64,000 nucleotides of DNA from Ceratorhiza oryzae-sativae (lineage: Eukaryota > Basidiomycota > Agaricomycetes > Cantharellales > Ceratobasidiaceae), in NCBI GenBank assembly GCA_030998015.1, contig JARWMV010000237.1:1488001-1552000 (forward strand), read 5' to 3'. Made by a program: the position numbers and the translations under genes. Positions within the stretch are counted from its first letter, which is position 1. Each line of letters starts with the position of its first letter. The notes under the pieces were generated by a model. That model worked only from the letters and a program-made list of their open reading frames with translations. It ran no database searches and was not told the DNA's origin. This document shows positions 45,943 through 57,833 of this stretch, in pieces.

Positions 45943-48000
45943 ATGCCTACGATTCAACCAGATGCTCTCATAGCTCTCCGTGCAGCTCTCTCGCCCTCTG
46001 CTGGAGCGTATCTACCTGGAGAAGAAGGCTATTCTACGAAGCGATGGGCATTAAATGCGGAGAAACCGGCCAGTCTCGTTGCTTGTCCTGCTACCCCCGA
46101 GGACGTCGTTCAGATTTTAGCTTTTGCTCAAGGAAAGCACCATATGACGCCCAAGAAAAGATTGGGTTGGCCGTGAAGGTTAGCCTTATGTACCGGCGGG
46201 CAATGAGCTGCGGCTGATTGGAGTAGAGTGGAGGATATAGCACAGGTGGAGCCTCCAGCAGCGACGGGGGCATCGTTGTAGACTTGAAGCCCCGAATGCA
46301 GGATATCCGAATAGATCCGAAATCCAAGCTCGCATACGTTGGTGCCGGTTGTACCTGGGGTCAAGTGGACGAGGCCGCGATCAATTACGGTTAGTGTCAA
46401 AGATGCTTGATGAGACCTGATCGGTCATCGGAAATCTTCAGGATTGGCTACTGTCTCTACGCTGGTGAACCATATCGGTGTAGGTTAGTTGCTATACTCT
46501 CCGAATAGAGCTGAATAGCTGTTTACGTATCGACGGTCATAGGGGGGTCTGTGTTATTTCCCGCCATTGGACAAGCGCCCGTTCTGATATTCGATGCAGC
46601 CCTACACTCGAGGCCGGATTGGGTTGGTTATGCGGGCAACACGGGCTGATAATCGACAACGTGGTTCAAATGAAGGTTGTCACATCATCAGGCGATATTC
46701 TTAGGGCGTCAGAATCAGAGAATTCCGATTTGTTCTGGGCTCTGCGAGGTGGGGGTGGTAATTTTGGGATAGTCACTCAGTTTGTGTATCGACTACACGA
46801 GCAACGTGCCAACGTCTATTCGAGTGGTGGGTGCCGGCGAGAAGCATACTTGTCCGTATTTCTCAATCCCTCTACAGCATTGGCTTTCCCTCCGCCAAAG
46901 GTCGGAGCGGTAATCGCTGAACTCAACGCCTGGCTTTCTGAACGCACAGAAGCAGAAAACGCTGTTGTGATTTATACAAGAGGCTCCACGGGGCAGGTGC
47001 GCATATATGAAAAATTCCTTTTCCTGGACTAAAAGCGGCGATTTGAGCCGGCGATGGTTCTGCATTTAGTGTACAATGGAGACCCAGACGAGGGGGCAAA
47101 AAAATTTGAGCGATTCAAAGATTTATGCCCCGTAAGAGACACTTCTGGGGCCATTCGTGAGTGCCGCGATGAGCATACAGGAGCATATCTGATACGTCTT
47201 ACCAGCCTTTGTCAAGCTTAACACTATTCAGGTATGAAATTGAGATATACTCACGATGCTCGGGATCATTGAGTGTGCGATCGATAGAATGAACATACCA
47301 AAGCTGGAAAATTTGGCTTGATTCACGGAGGCGCCATCCCCGCGACTGCAACCGGCATCCCAGTTGATTTTGTGACGGATACGATGTCAAAGTGGCTGAA
47401 ATTTTTGCAGGATCACCCGGCTGTTGAAAATGTCGTGGCTCTGATTCAACTTTACCACACTGAGGCGCGAAGTTCGATTCCCTCGGACGCGACCGCCCAT
47501 CCAAACCGCGAAAAGGTGCCATATGACTGTAAATCTTATTAATATTGGCCCGATATTTACGCCCGTGTATATTTCATTAGGTTTATAACCTCAACTTTAT
47601 GATGCAATGGACAGACCCTAGTTTTAACTGGAACGCTGAAGATGCACTTCAGCAAATAACCGGGGTGTTCGATCAGGCTCGAAGGAAGTACTTCTCCACG
47701 GAACTTAAGGAGGTTGTATATCCTTGGAGCCATTTAGACGAGAGTTCATTTTCGTCTGCTGAAATCGAGGCCCGCTTTGGCCGTAATTATTCCAGACTAA
47801 CGGAGATTAAAAGCAGATACGATCCGAACAGGCTATTTGGAGACGTGAGTAATCCGGTCCGAAACCCCGTATTGTGTCTGATAATCACTGTTTGACAGTG
47901 GTTTATCCGCGTTGAAACATCCCTACCTGTTAAACAAGGGCAAATAATATATGCGGCGGCGTCAACACCCCCCTGGCACAACTGCGAATCGATTATGTAA
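45943..48000 (+). pseudogene. BBE-like FAD-dependent oxidase 3, decayed
   Basis: It starts MPTIQPDALIALRAALSPSA and follows the family up to VVQILAFAQGK. There a 1-nt loss in an A-run (46134-46138) moves the conserved APYDAQEKIGLAVK into another frame. The FAD-linking loop reads [15 protein letters not shown], with Tyr in place of the His that carries FAD. The normally conserved LGGGFGW is EAGLGW. Later parts remain recognisable: [88 protein letters not shown] and RFGRNYSRLTEIKSRYDPNR. A changed C-terminus ends at TAA 48000. Several independent lesions indicate loss of function, though most exons are still readable, so decay is recent. A 4-nt microexon site remains at 46543-46546. Confidence 0.75.
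46543..46546 (+). other. 4-nt microexon site in BBE-like pseudogene 3 (GGGG)
   Basis: GGGG between acceptor GTCATAG and donor GTCTGT; downstream intron 53 nt, ending GATGCAG. It restores the family frame into [15 protein letters not shown]. Confidence 0.5.
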
Positions 48001-48365
48001 ATTGGACCGTTCTGTACCTGCTTACAACTACAAACTTGAAACAAGGCTCCACATCTGAAATATAATTGGTATCCGAATCTGAATGCAGTTCATTGAACTG
48101 ATAAAGGAGCGATCCATTGATACCAACCTGCTGAAGACTGTTCCCAGATCGGGCTTTTAGTTGTCCTGACGCGCTATCTCGTCATTAATCTTGCCACTGG
48201 TCGGCAGAAAATAAACAAATTTCAGGTTGGGCGGAAACCGGGAAAGCGAGTAGAACAGACGAGAGCTAGCGTACATTAATGAAAATTTCGGGGTTCATAA
48301 CCAGCCGGGAACTGTACAGTCAACCACGCACAAGCGCCGCAAGCGCTGTGAGACCGGAAACGACC

Positions 48366-50361
48366 ATGATCAATGAGCACGCATTGCGCACACTTCGCGC
48401 CGCTCTTTCCGAGTCTGCTACTGCTAGCCTACCGGGCGAGGCGGGATATTCCAACAGACGTTGGGCTGGAAACGCTGAGAAAACAGCGGCCATCGTAGTC
48501 TGCCCTGCGACTGCGGAAGACGTGGTTCAGGTGCTGGCATTTGTGCAGGGCAAAGCTCCGTATGAGTCTCAAGAGAAGCTAGATTTTGCGGTTAAGGTGT
48601 GTCTCTTCGCTTAGTTATTCCGTCCACCCGGAATCGAACGCAATGCACAGGGCGGAGGGCACAGCGCGACAGGGTCCTCGAGTTCCGAGGGACTAGTGAT
48701 AGATCTGGAGCCACACCTGCATACCGTTAGAGTTGATGCTGATCTGAAACTGGCATATGTTGGAGGAGGATCGCTCTGGGGGCATGTGGACGAGGCGGTT
48801 CACAAACATGGTGTGTAGGCTTATTTAGGTATGTATGTATACATCAACACCCACGCTGGTGATAAAGGTCTGGCTGCGGTGGCGGGGGTAGTAAGCCATA
48901 CTGGTGTCGGTAAGTTACTTATTATGTTGTGATATCTTAGATCTTTCGACTTACGGTTAACATGGCCAGGCGGGTTGGCGGCTCAATATTTATTCGTGGA
49001 ACTTCTTTCTGATATTGGATCCCTAGGCTTACTCTTGGGGGCGGCTTTGGTTGGCTTTGTGGCGAGCACAGTCTGGTCATCGACAACCTTGTCGGCGCGA
49101 CAATCGTCACCGCCTCTGGGAGTATTGTATCAGCCTCTGACAAAGAGAACCCAGAACTTCTGTGGGCTTTACGAGGTGGAGGGGGAAATTTTGGTGTGGT
49201 CACCGAATTCATATTCAAGCTGCATAACCAACGATCCGATCTATATCATACCAGTGGGTCAACTTGACAAATCTGCCTAAATAAGCTCAATAGGTTCTCC
49301 AGCCTTCCTGTTTTCCCCTGCTGCAATGGAGGCGGTAGTGGGGGAAGTCAATGCATGGCTAGGGGATCGAAATATTTCTGAGACTGGTGCGCTTATTTTT
49401 GCGAATGGCCCTTCAATGGAGGTGCGTTCATTCATTATTCTTTTATTTACATCTATATAAACCCTCCGTTTTAGCCCGTGATAGCCATGCATCTGATTTA
49501 CAATGGGGATTCGGATGAGGGCCGGGAAAAATTCGCCCGATTTGCCAAACTGAACCCGATTTTACATGAGGCGAGGACCATTAGTAAGTTTATCGAGATT
49601 AAAATTGAGACAGCTGAACCCAGAGTCAGAGTATATTGAACTTAATCAACTAATCGTAAGAAATTAAATTTTTGGGTTCGATCAGGCGTATTAAACTTGT
49701 GGGCTTGCAGAATGCAATCTCCCCACACGGCGACTCGAGACATAATCGAGGCAGTTTTGTCCCTGCCGTTGCATCGGGCTTTCCTCTTGAACTTGTGAAA
49801 AACACCTTCGATGCGTGGCTCAAGGTAACACAAGATTATCCTGCAGCAATGAAGTCGATTGTAGTATGGGAATTATATAGTCCAGAGAGATGGAGCAAGG
49901 TTCCCCCTGACGCGACAGCATACGTTCATCGTAAACCTGTAAGTGAATCACTTAATCGAATTTGGCATGCCGAATTCGTAAACTACGTGTTTCAGGCGTA
50001 TAACATGAACAATATGATTCGTTGGTCGGATCCAACGTTCACACCACTGGCAGTCTTGGCTTCACGATCAATCGATCAAGCGTTTGTACAGACACGGGCG
50101 AAACATTTCCCACCAGACTTAGTCGGGGAGGGAGGATACACAAATTATCTCGACGAAGAAGCTCGAATTTCGGGCAAGGATGTACTGCTAAGAAGGTTTG
50201 GGAGCAACTATAAAAAACTCGTGGAAGTCAAGACCAAATACGACCCCGGGAATCATTTTGGTAAAGTAAGATTTAGGGTTACTGTTATCCTTGCATCATA
50301 CGTTAAACAAGTTTCGCAGTGGTTCGCCATCCCACCAGGAATCGGTCCGGCTCTTGGTTAG
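48366..50361 (+). CDS. BBE-like FAD-dependent oxidase 4, appears intact
   Basis: The start [20 protein letters not shown] fits the paralog alignment (an upstream in-frame Met exists at 48279). Conserved parts in order are [23 protein letters not shown]-linking [32 protein letters not shown], and [16 protein letters not shown] 4-nt microexon follows at 48970-48973, then [20 protein letters not shown] and [20 protein letters not shown]. The rest reads [83 protein letters not shown] and [13 protein letters not shown]. No signal peptide. All exons join in frame once the microexon is included. It is closest to the copy at 53306-55316, with near-identical N-terminal exons, indicating a recent tandem duplication. 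Confidence 0.85.
48970..48973 (+). other. 4-nt microexon in BBE-like oxidase 4 (GCGG)
   Basis: GCGG between acceptor GGCCAG and donor GTTGGC. The flanking introns are 60 nt (48910-48969) and 53 nt (48974-49026). Without it the join of GTCG to GCTTACT is out of frame; with it the codons read Gly-Gly-Leu-Thr-Leu. Confidence 0.65.
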
Positions 50362-53305
50362 GTCTACGGATTATCAGGCGTACGCTTTGGAGTGATGTAC
50401 TATGTGGTGAATCCAATTGAATTCCTAGGTGTTTTATGTTCGCTTGTGCCCCAAATGATCGACGGAGAAACATACTCGATCTGATCACTCCGGGTCGGAA
50501 GCTTGGATGTATGCGAGCCTAGCAAAGATAGCGTGCTTGAAGTTTTCAGAACTACCGCAGGCAGGCCGACGAGGTGGCTGGCCCACCCAGACTGTAACCT
50601 TTACAAGACCCCACTACCACTTCAAAAGCACCCCAAGGTGAGCCAAGCGACTCAATACGATGTTATCGCTAACTATTCCTGGCGAGCTCATCCAGCGGCC
50701 GCCACCGAAGCCTTACAATCGACCGTACCTCCGATCCCGACGCCCCAAACCAACCAATGCGCAGTCGCAATATGCATTTGCGCGTAGCTGTGTCTTCTGG
50801 GCGAGAATATTATACTGCGGAGGAGTCCAGGCGTCAACAGTGAGGTGGTCCGCCTCCTCGTCAGTAAGTGCTTCCGTTGAAATATTGCGCATGCTACCGA
50901 CACCCTAGTAGACGCGCCCACAGGATGAATATACCAAGCAGTACATGAAATAGTGTTGCTAGCCTCCCGAATTCGACGCTCCCGCTGTTGTCTTGGCAAG
51001 TAACAACCGCATATATTCTGCGTCGAACTCGTGATTGTAATTTCAAGTACACAGACAAGACGAGAAGGCGGCCATCCCTCTTGACGAAGACACTGCCCCC
51101 CCCCCTCCCCTCTCTCCGGCATGCCTGGCCATGATCAAAATATCGACTGGACCACATCATCTCCACCCTCGCACCCCAGTTCGCCTACCTCGTCTCGTGC
51201 ACCTTCAACTCCTCCAGCCCATAGCTGTTCGCCCACGCGTCGACACATCCGATCCCACTCCTGCGATGCCCACACCCCCACTCCTCGTAGCCCCTCGCCA
51301 GGAGATCAAACGGGCAGCGAATAAGTGAGCTCACCCACCCTAACTAATACGTGTAAGGATCAGTAACTGCAGAAGGCTGAATAACCAGCGCGAAAAAAAG
51401 AGTGGGCCTCGTCCCAAAATAGCGAGACACTTTCTCTGCATTTGTAGAATTTTATTAACGCCTTTAAGCGTCCCGTTCCCTCTACTGAACCTGAAACCAA
51501 ATTTGAATTTCTTCTCAACCTTGTGGTCGACATTTTGAGCAGCACCTCAAGTCGACCTCAGGCCAACCTCATTCTAATCAGTTCGAGTGATGCGCCAATG
51601 CTAGCCACCTCTAGCGATCCACCATCAAGCAAGACGTCATACAGTACAACAGTGAGTCTTATAAAATCTATCGATTATTTAACTGACAATCATCGCAGGA
51701 TGTCCTTGGCTAAACCTTTCAACTCAAGTTCATTCCTCATCGTCTCACTTCCTCTCTGTTCGACTCGGATCCTATGTTATATTCTCAACTTTGACTACGA
51801 CTTCAACTGTACGATAGATTGTGCATTGTCCAGCGGTACCATAGTGGAGAGCGGGCTTAAGGAGGTATGGCTAGGCTGGTTTGGGGCGGCAGCATGGGCT
51901 GCATGAAAAAGACAATTTAGATTCCATGGGTTATGCATGTAAACATGTAAACCAAGAGGGTTAAAATGCATGTAACTGAATCTTAAAGAGCGTGCGCGAA
52001 CAAATGAGAAAAGACCTACAGAATACATGTAAACAATACACACGTGCATTCGACAATAAAATCGGATAGCACATTTACCCGGAAAACCCTTAGACGTGGG
52101 TATTCCACCTAAATTTGTGACACCTTGAATAAATGGGCAACCCACAGGAATTCACGTGGGCTACCCCCTTAAATTTACCAGGTCATGCATGTGTGATTTA
52201 TCTGGGTTTCATTCCTTAGTGCCAGGAGCCTGTTGAGGCCGCTGAGCTCACTGAAATTAATGGTCCCACCTGGAGCTCTCACGAGCACTCGATAGCACTC
52301 AACCGGGAACTCGATTTTTCGACTGCCCAGCATCCATTTTCGTACCATCCGATGGTTCTTTGCAACTCGGAGCTCCTGTCTCGCTATGATCGCAACCCGG
52401 CGCAGCTCAACGTCACCTCGTCCCATTTTCGACATCGATTCACGCAGCCCAATGTGTGTATGACCTAGGCACGTCGATAAGATTGGTCGTGTGTTTAGGC
52501 ACGTGGGGCAGTCGCGCTGTGGTGCTGATAGCCAGGCAGCCTAGTTCGTATGCGTATCCCCAGCAAAGTCTCAAAGAGTCTACGCGAGTGCTACGCACTT
52601 CTGTGCATACATGCCTCGTGTCACAGTCTGGCCCCCTGACCATCAAAACGCATTTCGATGCAGATGCTTGGGCCCGCAAGGGTTGGAATCCTCGGAACGA
52701 TTTACATGAAACCGAAGTATGCGACATTTCGTAAGGCGCAAATCCATCCATCCGCTCGTTTCTTTCATTTGGAGGGATTGCGTAATGGAGGCCAACATCA
52801 TACTGGCAAATCTACCCAGGAATCACGATCCCAGATAATGTTTATGTTTTGCCCCTACGTTGGATTTAGATGTCAGGGAAGCGCTACTACTGCTCCTGGG
52901 TGCTTCCGAGCATGGGGACTGGTCACGAGCAGTTCGCCTTGTGGGTGGCAAACGAGCCGGCAGTGTAGCAGGGGCATGGGACAACGCCCAGGCGCTCATA
53001 ATAACAAAAGCCACGTTTTCTGGCGTCGATATGATCCGCAGCCATTTGGAAGATCCTGCGATGGAGTACCCTTGACATCTGGTGGTGAATAGACCCTAAC
53101 TGCAGCTTAAACGGGATACATTGCGTTTCGAAGCTCCAGGCATCCTCCCCAACGCTGCGATCCATTGAATGAACCTTCCATGCGTATTTTGATTAGGTTT
53201 CGGGGCGGTTCTGCTCGGAATGCTATATAAACTGAGCAGACTTTTACTGGTTAAATGCCTCACGTCCCGTTCATCCAGCAATATCACCGCTTGACTTTCA
53301 AAAGA
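50362..53305. other. about 2.9 kb between tandem BBE-like genes, no secure gene
   Basis: Weak candidates only. One is a Pro/Ser-rich frame at 51131-51328 with a possible continuation STEPETKFEFLLNLVVDILS to about 51660. The other is a plus-strand run at 52200-53075 with EPVEAAELTEINGPTWSSHE and DVREALLLLLGASEHGDWSR. Neither has a known domain or a complete in-frame exon chain. The stretch at 51900-52160 is AT-rich and holds two short related segments (ACGTGGGTATTCCACCTAAA and CACGTGGGCTACCCC). It may include a hypothetical gene or relics of a duplication. Confidence 0.3.
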
Positions 53306-55316
53306 ATGACCCCAATTAATGCAAATGCATTGTGTGTGCTTCGCGCTGCTTTATCAGAACCCGCTACTGCTAGCCTGCCGGGCGAGGCTGGGTATTCCAA
53401 CAGGCGCTGGGCTGGAAACGCTGAGAAAACAGCGGCCATCGTGGTCTGTCCTGCGACTGCGGAAGATGTGGCCCAGGCGCTCGCGTTTGTGCAGGGCAAG
53501 GCTCCGTATGAGTCTCAGGAGAAGCTGGATTTGGCAGTCAAGGTTGGCTACTTAATCTTACTGTTGGGGCATTGTTCAAAATCTTCCCAACGTCAAAGTG
53601 TGGAGGGCACAGCATGTGCTCCAGCTCCGAAGGACTCGTGATAGACCTGGAGCCGAATATGCATGCCGTTAGGGTTGACCCCGATCTGAAACTTGCGTAT
53701 GTCGGCGGAGGATCACTCTGGCGTAACGTAGACGAAGTGGTTGCTAAATACGGTTTGAAGGCTTCTCCCTTCCTGAAGGCACAAATGTTCTCACTGGTTT
53801 TACAGGACTAGCTGCGGTCGCAGGGGTTGTGAGCCATACGGGTGTCGGTAAGATAGTCGTAATGCTCCGCTGTTTGGGATTGTGCTCACTTACAGTATGC
53901 CATAGGAGGGTCGGTGAAGTCCATTGTTTTCGTTTTGTTTTTCTCATGACCAAGGGCTAGCCTTACTCTTGGCGGAGGCTTCGGTTGGCTAAGTGGTGAG
54001 CACGGCTTAGTAATCGACAACTTGGTGGGCGCGACGGTCGTCACCGCCTCTGGGAGTATTGTTTACACCTCCGAGGTCGAGAACCCAGACCTATTTTGGG
54101 CTCTAAGGGGAGGCGGAGGAAACTTTGGAGTAGTCAGCGAGTTCGTGTTCCGGCTGCATGAGCAACGACCTGACCTTTACCAAGCCAGTAAGTATGCTCC
54201 AACTACGAGAGTGGAAACTCATTTGACATGTTCAACAGGCTTTACTTTTTCTCCGACTGCTTTGGAAGTTTTGATGGCTGAGATCAACATGTGGTTAATG
54301 GATCGTAGCATCCTTGAATCTGGCGAGCTAGTTTTAACCAACGGCCCTTCAAACCTGGTACGGTTACTCATCAGATATAAGTGCCTTGCCAACCAAAGTT
54401 AACTGATGTTGGGTTTCAGCCGGAATTGCAGCTAGACTTGGTGTATAACGGCGACTCAAATGAGGGACGACAAAAATTTGCCCGTTTCGAGAAGTTAGAA
54501 CCCATGTTGCATACGGCAAAGACAATACGTGAGTAAATCAAGCCCTGATTTCAACATGGTGAATGTAATTAATCACCCGGGCCAGCGTACATTGAATTGA
54601 ACCAACTTCTAGTACGTAAATGAGACTTTGCATATGCGACGAGAACATAACAATTGTCTAACGGTAGGATGCAGTATCTCCTCACGGTGACTGTAGGCAC
54701 AAGCGAGGGAACTTCATCCCAGCAACCTCTCAAGGCATTCCCTCTGAGCTTGTAAAAAATACTTTTGACTTGTGGCTCAAGATAACACAGGATCATCCTG
54801 CTGCGATAAATTCGCTCATAATATGGGAATTATATAGCCCAGAGAAGTGGAGCAAAGTCCCGAGCGATGCCACAGCTTATGTTCATAGAAAGCCAGTAAG
54901 CCCCCCAGAATTCTAGCGGTCTGTGCGTTATTGAAACTACGAATTGTAGGCATACAACTTGAACAGTATCCTTCGATGGTCGGACCCCATGTTTGCACCT
55001 CATGCAGTCTCGGCCTCGAGAGCGATTGACAAAGTATTCTTGCAAACGCGGGCAAAGTACTTTGCACCAGAAGCTGTCGGGGAAGGAGGTTATATTAACT
55101 ATCTTGACGAAGAAGCCCGAAAATCAGGCGAGGATGTACTACTCAGGCGGTTCGGCAGCAACTACATGAGGCTTGTGGAGGTAAAGACGAAGTATGACCC
55201 TGACAACATTTTCAACAAAGTTGGTATCATCTTGCGTATCGAATGCTCCACTGATATGATATGCTAACGTGATTGCTTGTAGTGGTTCCGGCTATCGGCA
55301 AAACTTAGCGCGTAGA
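53306..55316 (+). CDS. BBE-like FAD-dependent oxidase 5, altered FAD-attachment loop
   Basis: The start [20 protein letters not shown] is almost the same as in oxidase 4 over the first exon. The FAD-linking segment reads [16 protein letters not shown]: the His is kept, but about two residues are missing against [14 protein letters not shown]. Its acceptor is an AAG (53595-53597), not the usual YAG. Then come [35 protein letters not shown], the 4-nt microexon, [40 protein letters not shown] and [20 protein letters not shown]. The BBE tail is [43 protein letters not shown] and [10 protein letters not shown]. The C-terminus differs from the WFAIP of its sisters. The frame is open if the weak acceptor is used. 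Function may be altered; it could also be an early pseudogene. Confidence 0.78.
53906..53909 (+). other. 4-nt microexon in BBE-like oxidase 5 (GAGG)
   Basis: GAGG between acceptor GCCATAG and donor GTCGGT. The flanking introns are 58 nt (53848-53905) and 51 nt (53910-53960). It supplies exactly the bases needed for Gly-Gly-Leu-Thr-Leu at the conserved site. Confidence 0.65.
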
Positions 55317-56189
55317 GTGAATGCTACCCACAACCATGTAACGTCCTACTACCAACTGAATTGGATCGCTATCTGAAGTTATAGTTGACTGGCGATCATT
55401 GAGAGCTGCTATAATGGCGTAGGTTCTCCATCGGGAGGCCAGGTATTGTTTTGCGCATATAACGTACTTATTCCAAACGGCCCGTCAGTCAGCTTCATTT
55501 CAAGCCGTGAATGGCTATTAGGTAAAGCATCAACCATACTACCCAGTCTGTGGTGCAACCACGATGATCAGTGATACGACAAATGAAAATACTATGCCTC
55601 CAAGTGCGTGCGGGAGTATTAATCCGGACAATCAAAGGCACATATGGGCAGCTGCATAGCGCTCTCCGTTGGCTGTGCTCTAGAAAGAAAAAAAGAAAAG
55701 AAAAGAAAAGAAAAACTACATATGAAGAGGAGAAGACTGGCTGACAACACGAAAAGCACTGGAGGGGTGAGGGAGCGGTAGTTATTGGGTATGCCGCGGC
55801 AACAACGATGCCAGGGGTGACTTGTGGGTCGGGTGACCAAGCGATGTGTTTTCGGAGCTGTTCAGTAGGCGGTAGTGGAGCCAAATTACAGACAAGAAAC
55901 GAGAGTGCTGATGACATGGTGGACCATTTAACCCCGGGCGCTTGTTGCAAGCCGAGAGGATGTAGTTCTCTCACCCGAATTCTCTCCGAATGGTTTGAAG
56001 TTTCGAAGCGCCACAGACAACCATGCTGGCTAGCAGCAAATGTAGCATCAAAGCAAAGCTTGTTTAGCTCTTGCAATGTTTATGTCTCGGTGTAATCAAC
56101 ACAACAGCGGTACAAAGCCCACTGAAAATGTCGTTTCAAACATGAGAACTGCATCACATTACACCATAGAATTGACCAATACACCACAA
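55317..56189. other. convergent intergenic region, no gene
   Basis: This is the 3' side of two convergent genes. A purine-rich run (GAAAAGAAAAG repeats) lies at 55683-55720. Open frames on either strand have no family traits. Confidence 0.45.
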
Positions 56190-57473
56190 CTAGAAAGTGG
56201 GAATGAAGTCTTGGATCCTGTCCCGAGCATTTTGAGCAATGCACTCGGCAATCCACGTTAAACTCCTGATCTCTTGTTCCTTGAGTTTGACATAGCTGTA
56301 GAAAACTCCATACTGGAATTGTTGAAGAAAAGAGAGTTTGTTGAGATGAACTTCGGTGGCGAAAAATCGATCCTCTAGGCTAGAAGCCTCGTCCCCTTCC
56401 CCGCTGGTGCGTCCGTTCGCGGCCGCAGGATCAAAGAATGCCCGGTACTCGGGGAGCACGTCACAGACAGCTTTAACAGCCTCTATCTCGTCCGCCTTGG
56501 CAAGTTGATTGTTTCCGGCTGGATAGAGCCGCCCAATGCTGGGGAAGAGTTTGGCACGTTGTTCCTTAGAAAGGTCTGTACCGAACGAGTTGATGGTAAT
56601 GTTGATGGTTCGACGATCAGCCTCAAAAGAGAGGATTCGGTCCATAACCTCTGCTGTTGGTCCACCTATGGATTGGGTGTAGCTGTGGAAATCTTCAAGG
56701 TAGGCTTTGTAAAGCGTGTTGCGAATGATCTCGATGTTCAGGTCATCAAGGTCTGAAGCAGACAGACAATCGCGGAAGTATGGTGCTAGGAAAAATAAAG
56801 TGTAAGAAACAGTAGCCTAGTGGGGCGAATCGCAGGCATACCAAGCGGGGTTTCCACTAGTACCGTTTGATAGAGCTCGTCCACTGTTGTAGCGACACAC
56901 AAAGCTGGCATGGTGTCAAAAACACCGAGAGGATGACATCTCTGAAGAAGCTCGTTTGTATTTCGCTCATGGAGCGTGCCAGTCATGAGCAAAACAACGT
57001 TGTCGATCATATACGCATAGCTGGAACAACATAGATATTAGCACAGTCGTCCAGAGTCTGATCATGAAATAGCCCACGTCATATATTCCAAAAACTTGCT
57101 AAGCGGCTCAACCGCATTATTCCGAATATAGTTGAATTGATCAACCAGTACTTGCGTAGCTTTCTCGGCGATGGTAGATGTCGAAATCGGGAGTGGTTCG
57201 TTAGCCAGAAAGTTGCCATAGTCAGTGGCGGCAAGCTGCATTCTGAAGTCTGAATAGAGTGAGCAAAGGGGTATCGAAAAGACCAAACGCGCGCGTACCT
57301 TCAAGTGATTCGCATTGCGTCAAATTCGCGTAGTGACTTTGGGTGAGTAGACCAGCCTTGTATCCACGCAAAACACCCTCGAGGAATCCTCCAGAAACCT
57401 ACAAGACAGTTAAACCGCATTGAAGAACATTAACGAGCTGGGGAACACCTACATTGAAGAATAGGGCCTCCAT
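56190..57473 (-). CDS. VMA6: V-type proton ATPase subunit d (VMA6-like)
   Basis: Part of the membrane V0 sector, linking it to the V1 central stalk. The start at 57473 gives [20 protein letters not shown]. In order then: [134 protein letters not shown] and [20 protein letters not shown]. The end is [20 protein letters not shown] then [11 protein letters not shown]. These match the conserved VMA6/ATP6V0D family throughout. No lesions seen. Length is near the usual 350 residues. A CACGTGA site lies 37 bp upstream (57510-57516). Confidence 0.95.
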
Positions 57474-57833
57474 TATCGCTGCGGTGGTGAACAAGCTGGG
57501 GCGATGTGTCACGTGAGATAAATATTGGTCATAACCATCAGCGGCTATTCAAATGTGATCATGCAACCACCAAAATGATTGGTCGTGAATCAAATCAGCA
57601 GGTTATATACACAATTAAGTGACGAGAGGTACAGCTCGGTAGAAATAATCTTGAAGATACGAGGTTGATTGGGCTTACTTACAAAAACGCAGGCGAAACC
57701 TGTCCAAACCGCACGTCCATGAGACGCCTTGTCTAAGGAGTTCGCCACATATTGATCATGAGGTTCAACCAGCTCTGTGGTTACAACAGAAGGGGTGAGG
57801 TATGTAAAGGCATACTATGCGCGTTTTCGAGGT
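57474..57833. other. VMA6 promoter region
   Basis: The upstream sequence contains TCACGTGAG near 57509 and AT-rich blocks. It is probably promoter and 5' UTR for VMA6; no ORF is supported. Confidence 0.4.

Noticed and set aside
48600..48660. tRNA-like B box on the minus strand (…GGTTCGATTCC-like run in an intron)
   Set aside because: A sequence resembling GTTCGATTCCGGG occurs in reverse at 48625-48645, but there is no matching A box or cloverleaf; it lies inside an intron and next to a coding exon.
28888..55316. Cys of WLCGQHG as a second covalent FAD link in the BBE-like proteins
   Set aside because: In bicovalent BBE enzymes the linking Cys lies in the GxCPTxGxGG region, which here reads VVSHTGVGG. 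The Cys in WLCGQHG is elsewhere and is Ser in one copy.
55683..55720. GAAAAG-type run as a telomere-like or functional tandem repeat
   Set aside because: It is a brief purine-rich microsatellite, common in fungal intergenic DNA.
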